From a virus: a DNA stretch of 64,000 nucleotides. This document shows positions 32,308 through 42,616 of the stretch, piece after piece (within the stretch, counting starts at the first letter, position 1; every line of letters begins with the position of its first letter). Under the pieces are notes generated by a model. That model was given only the letters and a program-made list of their open reading frames with translations, did not search any database and was not told the origin of the DNA. Made by a program: the position numbers and the translations under genes. The stretch is taken from positions 62,001 to 126,000 of the IMG/VR virus record IMGVR_UViG_3300025141_000029. One strand, given 5' to 3'.

Positions 32308-35300
32308 TCATTCGGCAAGTCCTGTTTCTTCGGGTGTAGATTCCGAGGATGGTAAATCCGGAATGTCTATCAACAGATCTGTTTCTATTTTCGCTAATTC
32401 TACCAATGAACAATAATCATAAGGCCAGTTATAACTATAAATATGATCTTTGTTTACTTTTTTAATCTTTGAATCATCGGATATATCTTCAGTAATATTC
32501 GCATAAATATTTTTTGCTCTTTGTTTAACTTTGAAGACCATCCACCTTAGTTGATTTAAAGAATCTTTTATGAATTTTCGTTCGACATTTGCATCTGAAA
32601 TCTTAGACCAAAACTCATTCATTAATTCACCTTCAGCAACTGGTACACTCAATGTAGAGGTTTCTGGTACAACCTTCATTGATATATCCGGCATCACACC
32701 CTGCCAAATATCTGCTAATTCCTGGCGCGTAAAGTGATGTTTAAATTCAAAAGCAAACATCACAAATTGAGGCAAAGCAGTATCTTTACTATTTTCAAAG
32801 TCGTATCTAGGCGGAAAAACAAATTTTTTCATTTTTTTTCTTAAGTTTATAATAGACTCTTTATCATGAACTGGATCTTGACCGGTGCCTTCGACGGCGC
32901 CTGGTGGTATAAATTCTCCCCCAAGAGCAAAAAAGTATTTATCATCATCCGCAGAATAAACACAATCAAAATTATCAGTGATAGAATTGTTGCCTGAGTT
33001 GCCGGCAAAAAATGGTATTGCCACGATACATTCAGAAATCGATTTTTCATAATCAATTGGTAGTTGGCCAATTGGTTTTGAAAAATCAACTGCCTGGCCA
33101 GCAAAGAACATTTTTTCTACTAATGATCCTTCCGTTACTCCCCCAGCTGCACTAAATAGCGCCGATGGATCCGTGTCTCTTAGTGTAATTCGAACTCCTT
33201 CAGAGGAATAATTTGGTATATTTCCGTAACCATTCCACATCCCACGAGCCTTTGTATCGTCTGTGTAGTGATTAAAGTTCAGAACAGGAGATTCAAATTT
33301 TGTTGAAATTACCCAACGCTCATAATTCGAAACATCTTCTGACTCAAACTCAGTTACCACCCCTAGGGTTTCGGATATAAGTGGATTAATTACCTTGCCA
33401 AACAGCTTCAATGAAGAAGAAAGATGCATCATAGTGCTAAGTCCGGCAGATGCGGTCTGTACATAATGACGCAAAGGCAAGTCCGAAGAGCCGGTATCAT
33501 ATGAAGCAGTTGGAATATTATTGAAATTATTTGAATAAGAGGCCGTCATATTATTAAAAATTGTAGCCAAAGATGGTTTCGGCGTATCATCTACTGTATT
33601 GGTATACGCCAAATCGACGGTTGCCTTGCCATAAAAATATGGTGGCGTGTATGGAGCAAATGCCGGATCTTGTCTCTCTAAACCGCCGGCAGTTGAGCCT
33701 GTAAAAAATGCAACTGCTGGTCCGTAAATCGCACCTCTCTTATTTCTCCATCTTCTTTGGAAATTCTTACTAGTAAGATTATCCATATTTGATCCGTTGA
33801 TCATTCCCTCTGTCATAACAGAGCCAGTAATCATTTCAAGATCAATAGACATTCTATATGTAACGCCTTCTTTAAATTCAATATCTTTCATCGGCTTAGA
33901 AACAAAAGATGTCAACCTTGAATCTTTGATAAATAAATTAACAGATTCAGCTAAAAAGTTATTCATTGCGCGTTCATATAAATCATCATTTCGATTACCG
34001 TTCCATGTAAAAAAAGTATCCGTTTCAAAATTTGAAGCTGCATAAATTTTATTTGCTATGGCTGATTTATTGACATCAAAAATCGGTAAATTTGAAAAAT
34101 CATATAATGTTTCAAACGGAAGACGATAATTTGAGGCACTAACAATCCATTGTTCACCAGTAGTTATTGCGTATGGAGAAGAGCCAGTATAGGCCGGCCA
34201 ATCAACTGCAATTCCAGATTTAATCGTATTGTATAATATACCTGGTGCGAAAAATGGCTGTAAGAAAGCTGCTTGTCTAGCCACCAAAGGATCTGTATAA
34301 TCTGCAATACTGGCTGTTGGCCTCGGCCTCTGGGTGCCAGAAATATGATTAGCATAGGATTGTGATAACAGGGTAGCTAGCTGTACGGTTCTCGTAACAG
34401 GATAAAAGCCATTATAGGGTAATAATTTTTTCAGACCGTAGCATGTCATTTGAATTTTCTTTATATCTGCAACATTTTTGTGATCGTCAATAACAATGTC
34501 AAAATTCTTAAGAAAATCTGAATGTGAATATTCATCATAGAATTGTGTATTGGTGCTTGCCGAATTATTAATACCTTGAATATTAAATTTCTCTGTTGGC
34601 AGAGTTGATGTAAAATCATTATTTCGTTGTAAAACGTACAATGGCATGTGATCAGATATATTAAACTCAGGAATTATTGAATAATCTTTTCCAATTTTGC
34701 TTAAATCAGCTGAATATTCTTCATATGAATCATACCATGGGTTCCTGCCCGAATCTATATTGGTTGTCCAATTTATATTGGATGATGCTGTAATATCAGT
34801 TGTATAGGATCCACCAGCCTCGGCCGTAACATAATCTTCTGAAGTTCCATAATCAACACCATGATACTTACATGATGCTGTCAGCCACTGTAAGTCAAAA
34901 TATTTTGTACTACCCGTGGTGGTCTGCTGAATAATGACATTGGGTCCGTTAAATAATTCTCCAGCAGCCTTAGATCTCACAACAATATAACTATCAGATG
35001 GAACAGCAGCAGCATCCGCAAAAGAGCCAGTCCAGCGACCTTCAGTTGGCCAGACACTTAAAGCAGAAGCAGAAGATGGATAACTAGTGGTGTTGTTTTT
35101 TAAATTATATCCTTGGCTATTTAATGCAGTTGTATCAGTTCTTAAACGATCGCTGATAAATTTTCTCCAAAATGATCGATGAGAAATTCTATCATAACCA
35201 TTTGATCCCAATCCGGAAGTTTCAGTATAATTATTTCTTGTCCTAGTTCTATTCAGAAAAGTATTTTTAGCTCGTGGCCAAACAACTTCTTTCATTTCCA

Positions 35301-38300
35301 AATAATTGAAACCTTTAATTGGATTAAGTGCCATTAATTTATCAGCAAGATAAAGGTTCGCTATTGATTTATAAATTTTTGGAGCAGTAGTACGAGCAGC
35401 ATATAAGTCATTATAATTATTTGAAGTAATGCTCTTAAAAATATCTTCATTAGCAAAATATGCCATACTATTGCCGTATGTAAATTTAAGATTCTTTTGA
35501 CTTTCTTGAGAATCCGGATCTAATACGGTATCTTTGGCTATGAGAGACAAATGAATTGGTTTATACTTATTTGTAACAACAGTTTCGGTAAGATTTGTAA
35601 TTATTCCACCGCCGAGTATGTCGGTATCTTTAAACATTAGGGCACCGCCATTTGCTGATGACCAAGGTACTGGTACAGATGTATAATTTCTATTGGCTGT
35701 ACTAAAAGTATTTGTTAATCTATGATTTCTAACGACTGGATGACTACCACCTCGAATTTGTTTCCAAGTCGGCCAACCATATGGGCCGCGGCGGTGATTT
35801 ATTAAACTATTTAAAACTTCTGTTATGGCTAAAGTTCCCAAAGATGTATTTCTATATTCTCCAGTAGAAGAGCTTAAGAAATTTGTTGCAGCATCCAGCG
35901 GGTCATAAATTAAAGTATTTAAATTATCAAAATCAACATTAAAATTTCCGCCTTTCTTCCCGACTGCAGATATATCACTAGCAGTCACAAAAATTATATC
36001 TGCTGAAGATGTAGAATATCCAAGTGGCGTCTTGGTGGCAGATTCTGTAATCCAAGAATATTGACGCGCACTTTGTGGAATTGGATGCTGAATGAAGAAG
36101 TTATCATAATTTGAGCCAGTTATTATACTAGAACCACTAGATTCCATACGATAAACTCTATTACGATTAACTTTATGGATAGAAGCCGTTGTTGTTAAAA
36201 AGGCATCATAACCACCGCTCGTCATATAATCACGATGTAATGTATTTAACGGAGCATCGGTTCTTAATGTTCCGAATAACATATCTTGATAGCCAGCGGA
36301 ATCCGTATGTTGAATTCCAGTCTTTGCTAAGCGAACGGTCATATTGCGGTAGTTTATACCGTTATAGACGGAGAAGGTATGTGAAGCAGGGTCGAGATAG
36401 CCTGGTGATATAGTCTCCGGAGAACCGGGCGCAGAGAAGCGGTCAGCGACAGTGACACTTTGAAGAGAAGAGCCAGTTCTAGCAAATGTATTGAAATTCA
36501 AATTTCCACTAAGATTCAAAACTTCTGGCGTTAATTGTGTTACAGATCCAAAATTATCTTTAAGCCAACCTCTTTGTGTATCCGCTCCAACTGTTTGAAC
36601 TATTTGATATTCTTTGGAATAATTTCCAAGATATAGAGAACTCGTACTGGTTTTAATATTTTTTATAACAACTGGGCGCTTTGCTATTTCATCTAGAAAA
36701 TATTTTGATTTTGGGCTGATGGCTGTGCGCTGAGATAGAGTTATGTTCGAAGGATTGATAGCTAAATTATATTCTTCAGCACGATCATTTGTTGTAAGTG
36801 GAGTAACCTTTCTTGATTTTTTACCTCCAACATGTATCTTACTAAAGGGGCCCTGAAGCGGCTCTTGTGTTTCGGTGCCGTATACATCGCGATGATTATC
36901 ATTAATTTCAAGACGAAATAAAAACAGTGGTCCGATATAACCGCTAGAAATAGAAGAAGAGTATGCTGCGAATGGAGCAACCGATCTTCCTTTCAAAAGT
37001 CTGCCGTTAACATTTGCTTGAAAATCGACTTTTCTTTTAACTTTAAGCGCTTTGTCATCATTACAATCTTTAAAAGATTCTAAATTTTGAAGAATAATAC
37101 TTTCAGTTTTGTTACTTGTATCTAATTCTGTTTTTGCAAAATTTAATTTGATATTATCAATATTAAAATCTTCAGATCGATCTACAGCAAAACGATATGG
37201 TCTAGTAAGTTTTCTTAAGACATATGTTGATCCGGAAACAACAGAATTTGCGAAACGTTTAACAGTATCTCTTTCAGAATCAACATTAGAATCACCAGAG
37301 GTTATAACACTATTTGTTCTTTCAGCTCGGTCTTTCCAATATAAACAATTGTTAGATTGATCACTAGATACAGGAAAATATCCATGTTCCCAATCATATA
37401 ATAATTCATTAATTGCCTTTATTTGACCAACTGGTTCAGGCTGATTTAATTCAAGAACCGGGAATTTAGTTTCAATTTTATTTCGTTCTAGAACATGACT
37501 TTCAATTACTGTATATACACGATCTGCAAAATTAGCAGTTGCCGGAACCAAAGTCGTTAACATATTTGAAATAGAACTATCGATCCACTTATAGTATCGA
37601 AGGAACTTATCTAAATCTGGTACATTATTGACCCTTCTAAAAAAGACTTCTCGAAATTTCTCCATTTGTTTATATTCTTTTCGATATCTGTTGACAGGAT
37701 CTCCAACTAAATTATGAAAATCTTTGATCGTCGCAAATAAATTAAGTATTTCATCGGAAATATTTGCGTACATACTTTTCTCAAATGAAAAGAAATGTTC
37801 GGACGGCCTTGTTTCTCTGGTGAAAATTTCTCCTTCAAAATCGACAATACTGACCATCTCTGATGAATTAATTTGATCAAATGGTACCAATTTTGAAGAA
37901 GGCATATATCTTCTATCAACAACTCCCGAAGAATCTGCTTCAAAGAAATCGCCCCGAGCGGTATGTTGTCTTTGCACAACGTTGGAAAGCTTGTAATCTG
38001 ATAGACTATTCGATCCACTTGAAAAATCTGCTACTGTAAAGCGACCACTGCTGTCACTACCTGTAACTTGTTCAAAATTCCAATCTAAGGCCAGAGAGGA
38101 CATTTGAGGCATTTCACTATCGGCCGGGCCTCCAGCGTCTTTTCCTTCAAACAAATATGTATTTCTATAAGGAAAATCAGTTCCATAAGAATCGCCAAAT
38201 CTAGAATGTGCCTTTATGACATCATTGCTTAAATCTGTATTCCACAATCTCAAGTGGGAGATGTAAGCATCAGAATTTGCTAGTACAGATCCCGTAAAGT

Positions 38301-40959
38301 TTGTACGATGTGCACCACAATATATTCTTTTCGGTGTTACCAATAATCTAGTGGCGGCGCTGGCAGAAAAAGTTCCTGTTAAAGTAAATTCATTATTCAC
38401 CGCATCCATGAGCATTTCAACACCATAAAATTCTACTGTGGCCAAAGAATTTTCACCCGAACCACTAACAAAATTAACTTGTGGATAATTTTTATGTTTA
38501 AGGCGAACAGCAAAATTCCATTTAGAGTTATCATATACATCTCTAAAAGCAGATGAAGTTAACTCACCAAACGTACTACCGGTAAGCATGAAATACACTT
38601 CAGGATTATCATCAAGTGCTTGAAGTTGTTTTCGAATAGCATATACTTGGAATGAGCCAGAATCATTATCGGCCCATGTCATATCTGTAGTTGATGTGGC
38701 CGACGGCGTAGTAGAATCTGATCTAGCAGAATGCATTCCGAACAATGAAGAAGTGTAGTTCGTATATTCTTTAAAATAAGGTTCGGCGCGTGATAAATAT
38801 TTTGGAAATACAACTTCACTTTCAATTGTCAATGAAGTGTGTCTATCAATGCCGGTAGTTATATCATTGCTTCCGGAAATATAAGAAGTGGAATTAGAAT
38901 TTCCAGCATCAAGGTGTCCGTATACATTAGCCTCGTTATTATTATAAAAATCAGCATATTTGGTTTTCAATGAAACCATTCTTGTATTTGTTTGGGCGCG
39001 CCAATCAGTATTAAATCCATACACATTGAGGCGTACTAATTCTTGATCAAAGCCCATAGCATGCATTAAGTTATTGAATGATTTTTCTGTACCCTTTGTT
39101 TTATAGATGTAAATTAAATTATTATATATATTTTTATAAATTTGATTTTTTACATTATATAATTTTTGTTCGAACAAACGATCATCATCGCGTGTATTCG
39201 CGTACGCAAACAAATCCACATCTGTTAAAATTTCTTCAACATCGAAGCCATATTCAACCAATAGTCTATTATTAAAAAAGTGAGGCTTTGCGCTACTGCT
39301 GGCATAATTAATATTTTTGATTGTTGGTAAAGCTTCTATCTGAAGATATAAAGTATCTAAATAGCTAGATAAAATTTGAATTAATTTATGTAGTTCGCCC
39401 GGGCCCTTGGCAAGATCATCTTCAACAATCCAAGATGGAAGACTATTAATCAAAGAATTTGAGTTACTAAAATCGTATAAATCACCTTTAATTTTTAAAT
39501 CTGCTAATGTTGATTTAACCGTTGGATGAGACGAATAAATAATCGGATCTTCAAATTCTCTAGTTGCCTTACTAGATAATACAATTGCGGAGCCTGTGGA
39601 GCGGCCGGTACTAGAATCATAACCAGTCCAAATACCATTACTAATCCTTCCGGAATAATCTAACACTGTAGAATCTACAGAAGAAGTTTGGGTTATGCCT
39701 TCATTAAACTTATAATAAACCCCCAGTTTGGTATTTGAGGAGTCAGTGTTCGTACCGCCATTTACCTGATCAATATAAAAACGACCGATTTCTTTAGCAT
39801 TTCTAGCAGTTTTCCAAAATCTAAATTCATCAATCGAGCCGCTAAGTTTACCCCACCCTAAGCCGCCGGCCGTATCTAAGCCGGCCCTTCTGACTTGTGA
39901 TCCGATTGTTGCAACATAAGCACCGGTGACGGCAAGTATTTTTGTGTCTGGTATACTATTTTCACTAGCAATCGCACCATCAACATAAAGCTTAGTATTA
40001 TTAAATGTACCACTATTTTGTGTTACCAGCGCATAATGATGCCAGCTCCCATCAGCAATATCGCCTAATCCAGTATCAAAGCCGCCTTCACAGTTAGCAA
40101 AAGCTGTAGGACAATAAGATGCTGATGCTGCTCCAGACTGGATTAGGGTATAAATTTTGGTTGGTGACGCGCTATTAACATAAATTGAAAGCCTACCATA
40201 GTCGCCTCCGGAACCAGAATTATCTACACTTGCACTATTCCATAAATCAAAAACATATTCAGTAGTTCCCATGGCACTACCTGTTAATTGAGCATGGTCA
40301 TTTATCCACTGATCTTTCTTGAGCCAAAATTCTACTGTATTTCCATAATAAAGATCTAATTTTAAATTAGATTCTCTAAAGCTTCCAGTATCGTATACGT
40401 TGGCCTTCGATAAACCCTTAATCGATTGTCCCGGGACTATTTCTGATTTAAAGTCTTCACGTTGGTCGGCGTTTGGGCCGCCCTGGAGGTAAATATATTC
40501 TTTATCGGTAGAATTATATACCCTGTGATATACCGAATGAGTGCCAGTTAGCGGCGTTTGTACGGCACCAATTGTTATATAACCATTAGTTCTCGGATAA
40601 ATATTCTCAAAAATATATTTGTCTATATAAGTTGAGGAAAGGTTCCATAATACTTTTTCTTTTTGAGAACCATCGTAAGGATATTGATTATAAGTCCTAA
40701 TATAAGCATCTTCATAATATTTTGTTGCAGATCCAAATTTTGCAAAATTAGAAGGAATTGAAAAATCGATTTGTGGTACAAATCGATCTTCCATCTGACC
40801 ATATGCTTCGAGAAAACGACCTGATTCTATATCTTTAGCAAATGACGCCGTAGTACTACTGCTTAAAATACTGTTTTTGTACATTCCGACAATAACATCA
40901 ACGCCAACAGGGCCATCGAGAAATAAATCTTGTAATCCTTTTGAAAAATCTTTATCCAT
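32308..40959 (-). CDS. Giant structural protein (2883 aa) with LamG-like domains
   Basis: The largest protein of the window. Residues about 205-400 form a laminin-G/concanavalin-like beta sandwich: VEFWLKKDQWINDH, DGSWHHYALVTQNSG, KLYVDGAIAS and SGSIDEFRFWKTARN. A second, weaker copy lies near residues 790-940 (KWNFAVRLKHKNY, ISHLRLWNTDLSND). The N-terminus is FSKGLQDLFLDGPVGVDVIV. The middle is Ser/Thr/Tyr/Asn-rich and beta-patterned; the last about 250 residues are helical. LamG domains commonly bind glycans or proteins, so host-surface contact is possible. It lies between gp6-type genes and other tail genes. It is intact over 8.6 kb, arguing strongly for function. Confidence 0.65.
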   Translation of the reverse strand: MDKDFSKGLQDLFLDGPVGVDVIVGMYKNSILSSSTTASFAKDIESGRFLEAYGQMEDRFVPQIDFSIPSNFAKFGSATKYYEDAYIRTYNQYPYDGSQKEKVLWNLSSTYIDKYIFENIYPRTNGYITIGAVQTPLTGTHSVYHRVYNSTDKEYIYLQGGPNADQREDFKSEIVPGQSIKGLSKANVYDTGSFRESNLKLDLYYGNTVEFWLKKDQWINDHAQLTGSAMGTTEYVFDLWNSASVDNSGSGGDYGRLSIYVNSASPTKIYTLIQSGAASASYCPTAFANCEGGFDTGLGDIADGSWHHYALVTQNSGTFNNTKLYVDGAIASENSIPDTKILAVTGAYVATIGSQVRRAGLDTAGGLGWGKLSGSIDEFRFWKTARNAKEIGRFYIDQVNGGTNTDSSNTKLGVYYKFNEGITQTSSVDSTVLDYSGRISNGIWTGYDSSTGRSTGSAIVLSSKATREFEDPIIYSSHPTVKSTLADLKIKGDLYDFSNSNSLINSLPSWIVEDDLAKGPGELHKLIQILSSYLDTLYLQIEALPTIKNINYASSSAKPHFFNNRLLVEYGFDVEEILTDVDLFAYANTRDDDRLFEQKLYNVKNQIYKNIYNNLIYIYKTKGTEKSFNNLMHAMGFDQELVRLNVYGFNTDWRAQTNTRMVSLKTKYADFYNNNEANVYGHLDAGNSNSTSYISGSNDITTGIDRHTSLTIESEVVFPKYLSRAEPYFKEYTNYTSSLFGMHSARSDSTTPSATSTTDMTWADNDSGSFQVYAIRKQLQALDDNPEVYFMLTGSTFGELTSSAFRDVYDNSKWNFAVRLKHKNYPQVNFVSGSGENSLATVEFYGVEMLMDAVNNEFTLTGTFSASAATRLLVTPKRIYCGAHRTNFTGSVLANSDAYISHLRLWNTDLSNDVIKAHSRFGDSYGTDFPYRNTYLFEGKDAGGPADSEMPQMSSLALDWNFEQVTGSDSSGRFTVADFSSGSNSLSDYKLSNVVQRQHTARGDFFEADSSGVVDRRYMPSSKLVPFDQINSSEMVSIVDFEGEIFTRETRPSEHFFSFEKSMYANISDEILNLFATIKDFHNLVGDPVNRYRKEYKQMEKFREVFFRRVNNVPDLDKFLRYYKWIDSSISNMLTTLVPATANFADRVYTVIESHVLERNKIETKFPVLELNQPEPVGQIKAINELLYDWEHGYFPVSSDQSNNCLYWKDRAERTNSVITSGDSNVDSERDTVKRFANSVVSGSTYVLRKLTRPYRFAVDRSEDFNIDNIKLNFAKTELDTSNKTESIILQNLESFKDCNDDKALKVKRKVDFQANVNGRLLKGRSVAPFAAYSSSISSGYIGPLFLFRLEINDNHRDVYGTETQEPLQGPFSKIHVGGKKSRKVTPLTTNDRAEEYNLAINPSNITLSQRTAISPKSKYFLDEIAKRPVVIKNIKTSTSSLYLGNYSKEYQIVQTVGADTQRGWLKDNFGSVTQLTPEVLNLSGNLNFNTFARTGSSLQSVTVADRFSAPGSPETISPGYLDPASHTFSVYNGINYRNMTVRLAKTGIQHTDSAGYQDMLFGTLRTDAPLNTLHRDYMTSGGYDAFLTTTASIHKVNRNRVYRMESSGSSIITGSNYDNFFIQHPIPQSARQYSWITESATKTPLGYSTSSADIIFVTASDISAVGKKGGNFNVDFDNLNTLIYDPLDAATNFLSSSTGEYRNTSLGTLAITEVLNSLINHRRGPYGWPTWKQIRGGSHPVVRNHRLTNTFSTANRNYTSVPVPWSSANGGALMFKDTDILGGGIITNLTETVVTNKYKPIHLSLIAKDTVLDPDSQESQKNLKFTYGNSMAYFANEDIFKSITSNNYNDLYAARTTAPKIYKSIANLYLADKLMALNPIKGFNYLEMKEVVWPRAKNTFLNRTRTRNNYTETSGLGSNGYDRISHRSFWRKFISDRLRTDTTALNSQGYNLKNNTTSYPSSASALSVWPTEGRWTGSFADAAAVPSDSYIVVRSKAAGELFNGPNVIIQQTTTGSTKYFDLQWLTASCKYHGVDYGTSEDYVTAEAGGSYTTDITASSNINWTTNIDSGRNPWYDSYEEYSADLSKIGKDYSIIPEFNISDHMPLYVLQRNNDFTSTLPTEKFNIQGINNSASTNTQFYDEYSHSDFLKNFDIVIDDHKNVADIKKIQMTCYGLKKLLPYNGFYPVTRTVQLATLLSQSYANHISGTQRPRPTASIADYTDPLVARQAAFLQPFFAPGILYNTIKSGIAVDWPAYTGSSPYAITTGEQWIVSASNYRLPFETLYDFSNLPIFDVNKSAIANKIYAASNFETDTFFTWNGNRNDDLYERAMNNFLAESVNLFIKDSRLTSFVSKPMKDIEFKEGVTYRMSIDLEMITGSVMTEGMINGSNMDNLTSKNFQRRWRNKRGAIYGPAVAFFTGSTAGGLERQDPAFAPYTPPYFYGKATVDLAYTNTVDDTPKPSLATIFNNMTASYSNNFNNIPTASYDTGSSDLPLRHYVQTASAGLSTMMHLSSSLKLFGKVINPLISETLGVVTEFESEDVSNYERWVISTKFESPVLNFNHYTDDTKARGMWNGYGNIPNYSSEGVRITLRDTDPSALFSAAGGVTEGSLVEKMFFAGQAVDFSKPIGQLPIDYEKSISECIVAIPFFAGNSGNNSITDNFDCVYSADDDKYFFALGGEFIPPGAVEGTGQDPVHDKESIINLRKKMKKFVFPPRYDFENSKDTALPQFVMFAFEFKHHFTRQELADIWQGVMPDISMKVVPETSTLSVPVAEGELMNEFWSKISDANVERKFIKDSLNQLRWMVFKVKQRAKNIYANITEDISDDSKIKKVNKDHIYSYNWPYDYCSLVELAKIETDLLIDIPDLPSSESTPEETGLAE

Positions 40960-40966
40960 TTAAAAA

Positions 40967-42616
40967 TTAGCTATCCTGATTTTTATCTACTCTAAAATTA
41001 AAAACTCGATTAAATTCTTTATATCCCGGCTCATGATAATAGGCCAACTTTAAGCCGTACATATATCCTGGCTCCAATAAAGACATATCTAAATCAAAGT
41101 AGGATCCAGAAACATCATAAGATAAACGCGTATATGAGCCGGCCGTTCCAACAGCTTGAGGAGTTGTACTTCCGGTACCATATGGTATTATGTCAGAATC
41201 ATCAAAAATACGTATAATTTTGTAATACATATCATTAATAATAGTATTCTCAACTTTAGCAGTTGCCCTGGAATATATGGTTGGTTTCCAATCTTTAAGG
41301 CGTGTAACAACCCTAAGTCTAGTTTCTTCTGACGTATCATAAGAGGGCTTTAGGTTTAAGATGTTAGCAACATAACTACTGGGTACATTTTGATTCGAAG
41401 CTTTCAGCGTATTTGGATTTATTGATCCTGTGTTAATTTGGGCGCCGAGTTGATTGGTGCCATCCAAATACCATACATCAAATATTTTTGTTAACGGCGT
41501 AGCGTCGGCCGTTAAAGCAAATGACGCTGAATATATGCCCGTTGAAACATAGCCTCCGGTAACAACAGTTGGTACAGCTGTGTCGACAAAATCTGTTGTA
41601 GTTACTAAACGCATTGCCAGCCCAGAAGGTACTGTATTATTTGAAGATCCCGAAAATATTTGAACATATATTTTAGACGACGCATCTGTTAGACCTGGAA
41701 TATTTTGTAAACGTCCATTAATATAGTTATAAAGATAGATTGTATTTAAATTATTTGCGGCCGAGGCCAATGAACTACTATAAAAAAGATTTCCACGATC
41801 GTCTTGTTTTGTTGAATCCCAGCGCGCCTCGATTAGTGGCCTTTTGAAGAAAAATTCACTTGTTCGAGCAAAAAACTTTTTTGTGTAATATGAACGAGTG
41901 GCGCCAGAAACATTCTGAATTATAGAGCCATTGGCAAAGCCACCGACAGAACTTGAATAATATGCCTCTTGACTAGCCGAAAGATGTATTCCGAGTCCAT
42001 AATTTGGAAAACCTCCTGCGGCAACGGTACCCTTTATCCAGCGCTCAACCGTATCGGTTATATCTAATTCTAAATTTTCTGTTCCTTTTTCAAAACTTGC
42101 TGTTACTCTTAAATCTCCATAATCATTATTAGTTGATGCCGTTAAGTACGTACCGCCAACTGTTGCCCAGGCAGTTGAAGCGCTGCGCATCATCCAGTTC
42201 GAGCCCTCATTACCCTTTGTCAAATCTTGATAATTTTCCATATCTAATCCAAAGCCTTCTTGCCAGGATGAAGAAACTGGTACAACTGTCAAAGTCATGC
42301 TCTTAGGAACGGTTGAGGCATGCTTAGCATTATATAATTTCAAATAAAAACTAACATTTCCAGATATTGGAATTTCGCTATTTGTTCTATCTGTCGATAT
42401 ATCAGTAATTGGAAATTGTACTAATATTCTAGATAATTCTTGAGTTTGATTAAGTCCGTCGGCCGATGAAGAATTAAATGCTTGTCCATAAATTGAAAAT
42501 ATCTCTAAAACATCAGAGGCGCCCATATTTGATGCTGTGCCGCGTGTAGATAAATTTTGTTCAAACGCATTTGTTATTGTATTATCTTTGTCGGCTATAT
42601 ATCTTTTGATACCCAT
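40967..42616 (-). CDS. Baseplate/tail structural protein with DNRLRE-like region
   Basis: A 549-residue protein. Residues about 20-240 resemble the DNRLRE beta-sandwich found in cell-surface and virion proteins: NLSTRGTASNMGASDVLEIF, SRILVQFPITDIS, LTVVPVSSSWQEGFGLDMEN, and LDITDTVERWIKG with NYGLGIHL. The remainder is beta-rich and ends EFNRVFNFRVDKNQDS. The ATG overlaps the stop of the gp6-like gene by one base, so it is co-translated with the baseplate wedge. It could fill the place of a T4 wedge protein such as gp8 or gp10, but no direct similarity is seen. Confidence 0.6.
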   Translation of the reverse strand: MGIKRYIADKDNTITNAFEQNLSTRGTASNMGASDVLEIFSIYGQAFNSSSADGLNQTQELSRILVQFPITDISTDRTNSEIPISGNVSFYLKLYNAKHASTVPKSMTLTVVPVSSSWQEGFGLDMENYQDLTKGNEGSNWMMRSASTAWATVGGTYLTASTNNDYGDLRVTASFEKGTENLELDITDTVERWIKGTVAAGGFPNYGLGIHLSASQEAYYSSSVGGFANGSIIQNVSGATRSYYTKKFFARTSEFFFKRPLIEARWDSTKQDDRGNLFYSSSLASAANNLNTIYLYNYINGRLQNIPGLTDASSKIYVQIFSGSSNNTVPSGLAMRLVTTTDFVDTAVPTVVTGGYVSTGIYSASFALTADATPLTKIFDVWYLDGTNQLGAQINTGSINPNTLKASNQNVPSSYVANILNLKPSYDTSEETRLRVVTRLKDWKPTIYSRATAKVENTIINDMYYKIIRIFDDSDIIPYGTGSTTPQAVGTAGSYTRLSYDVSGSYFDLDMSLLEPGYMYGLKLAYYHEPGYKEFNRVFNFRVDKNQDS

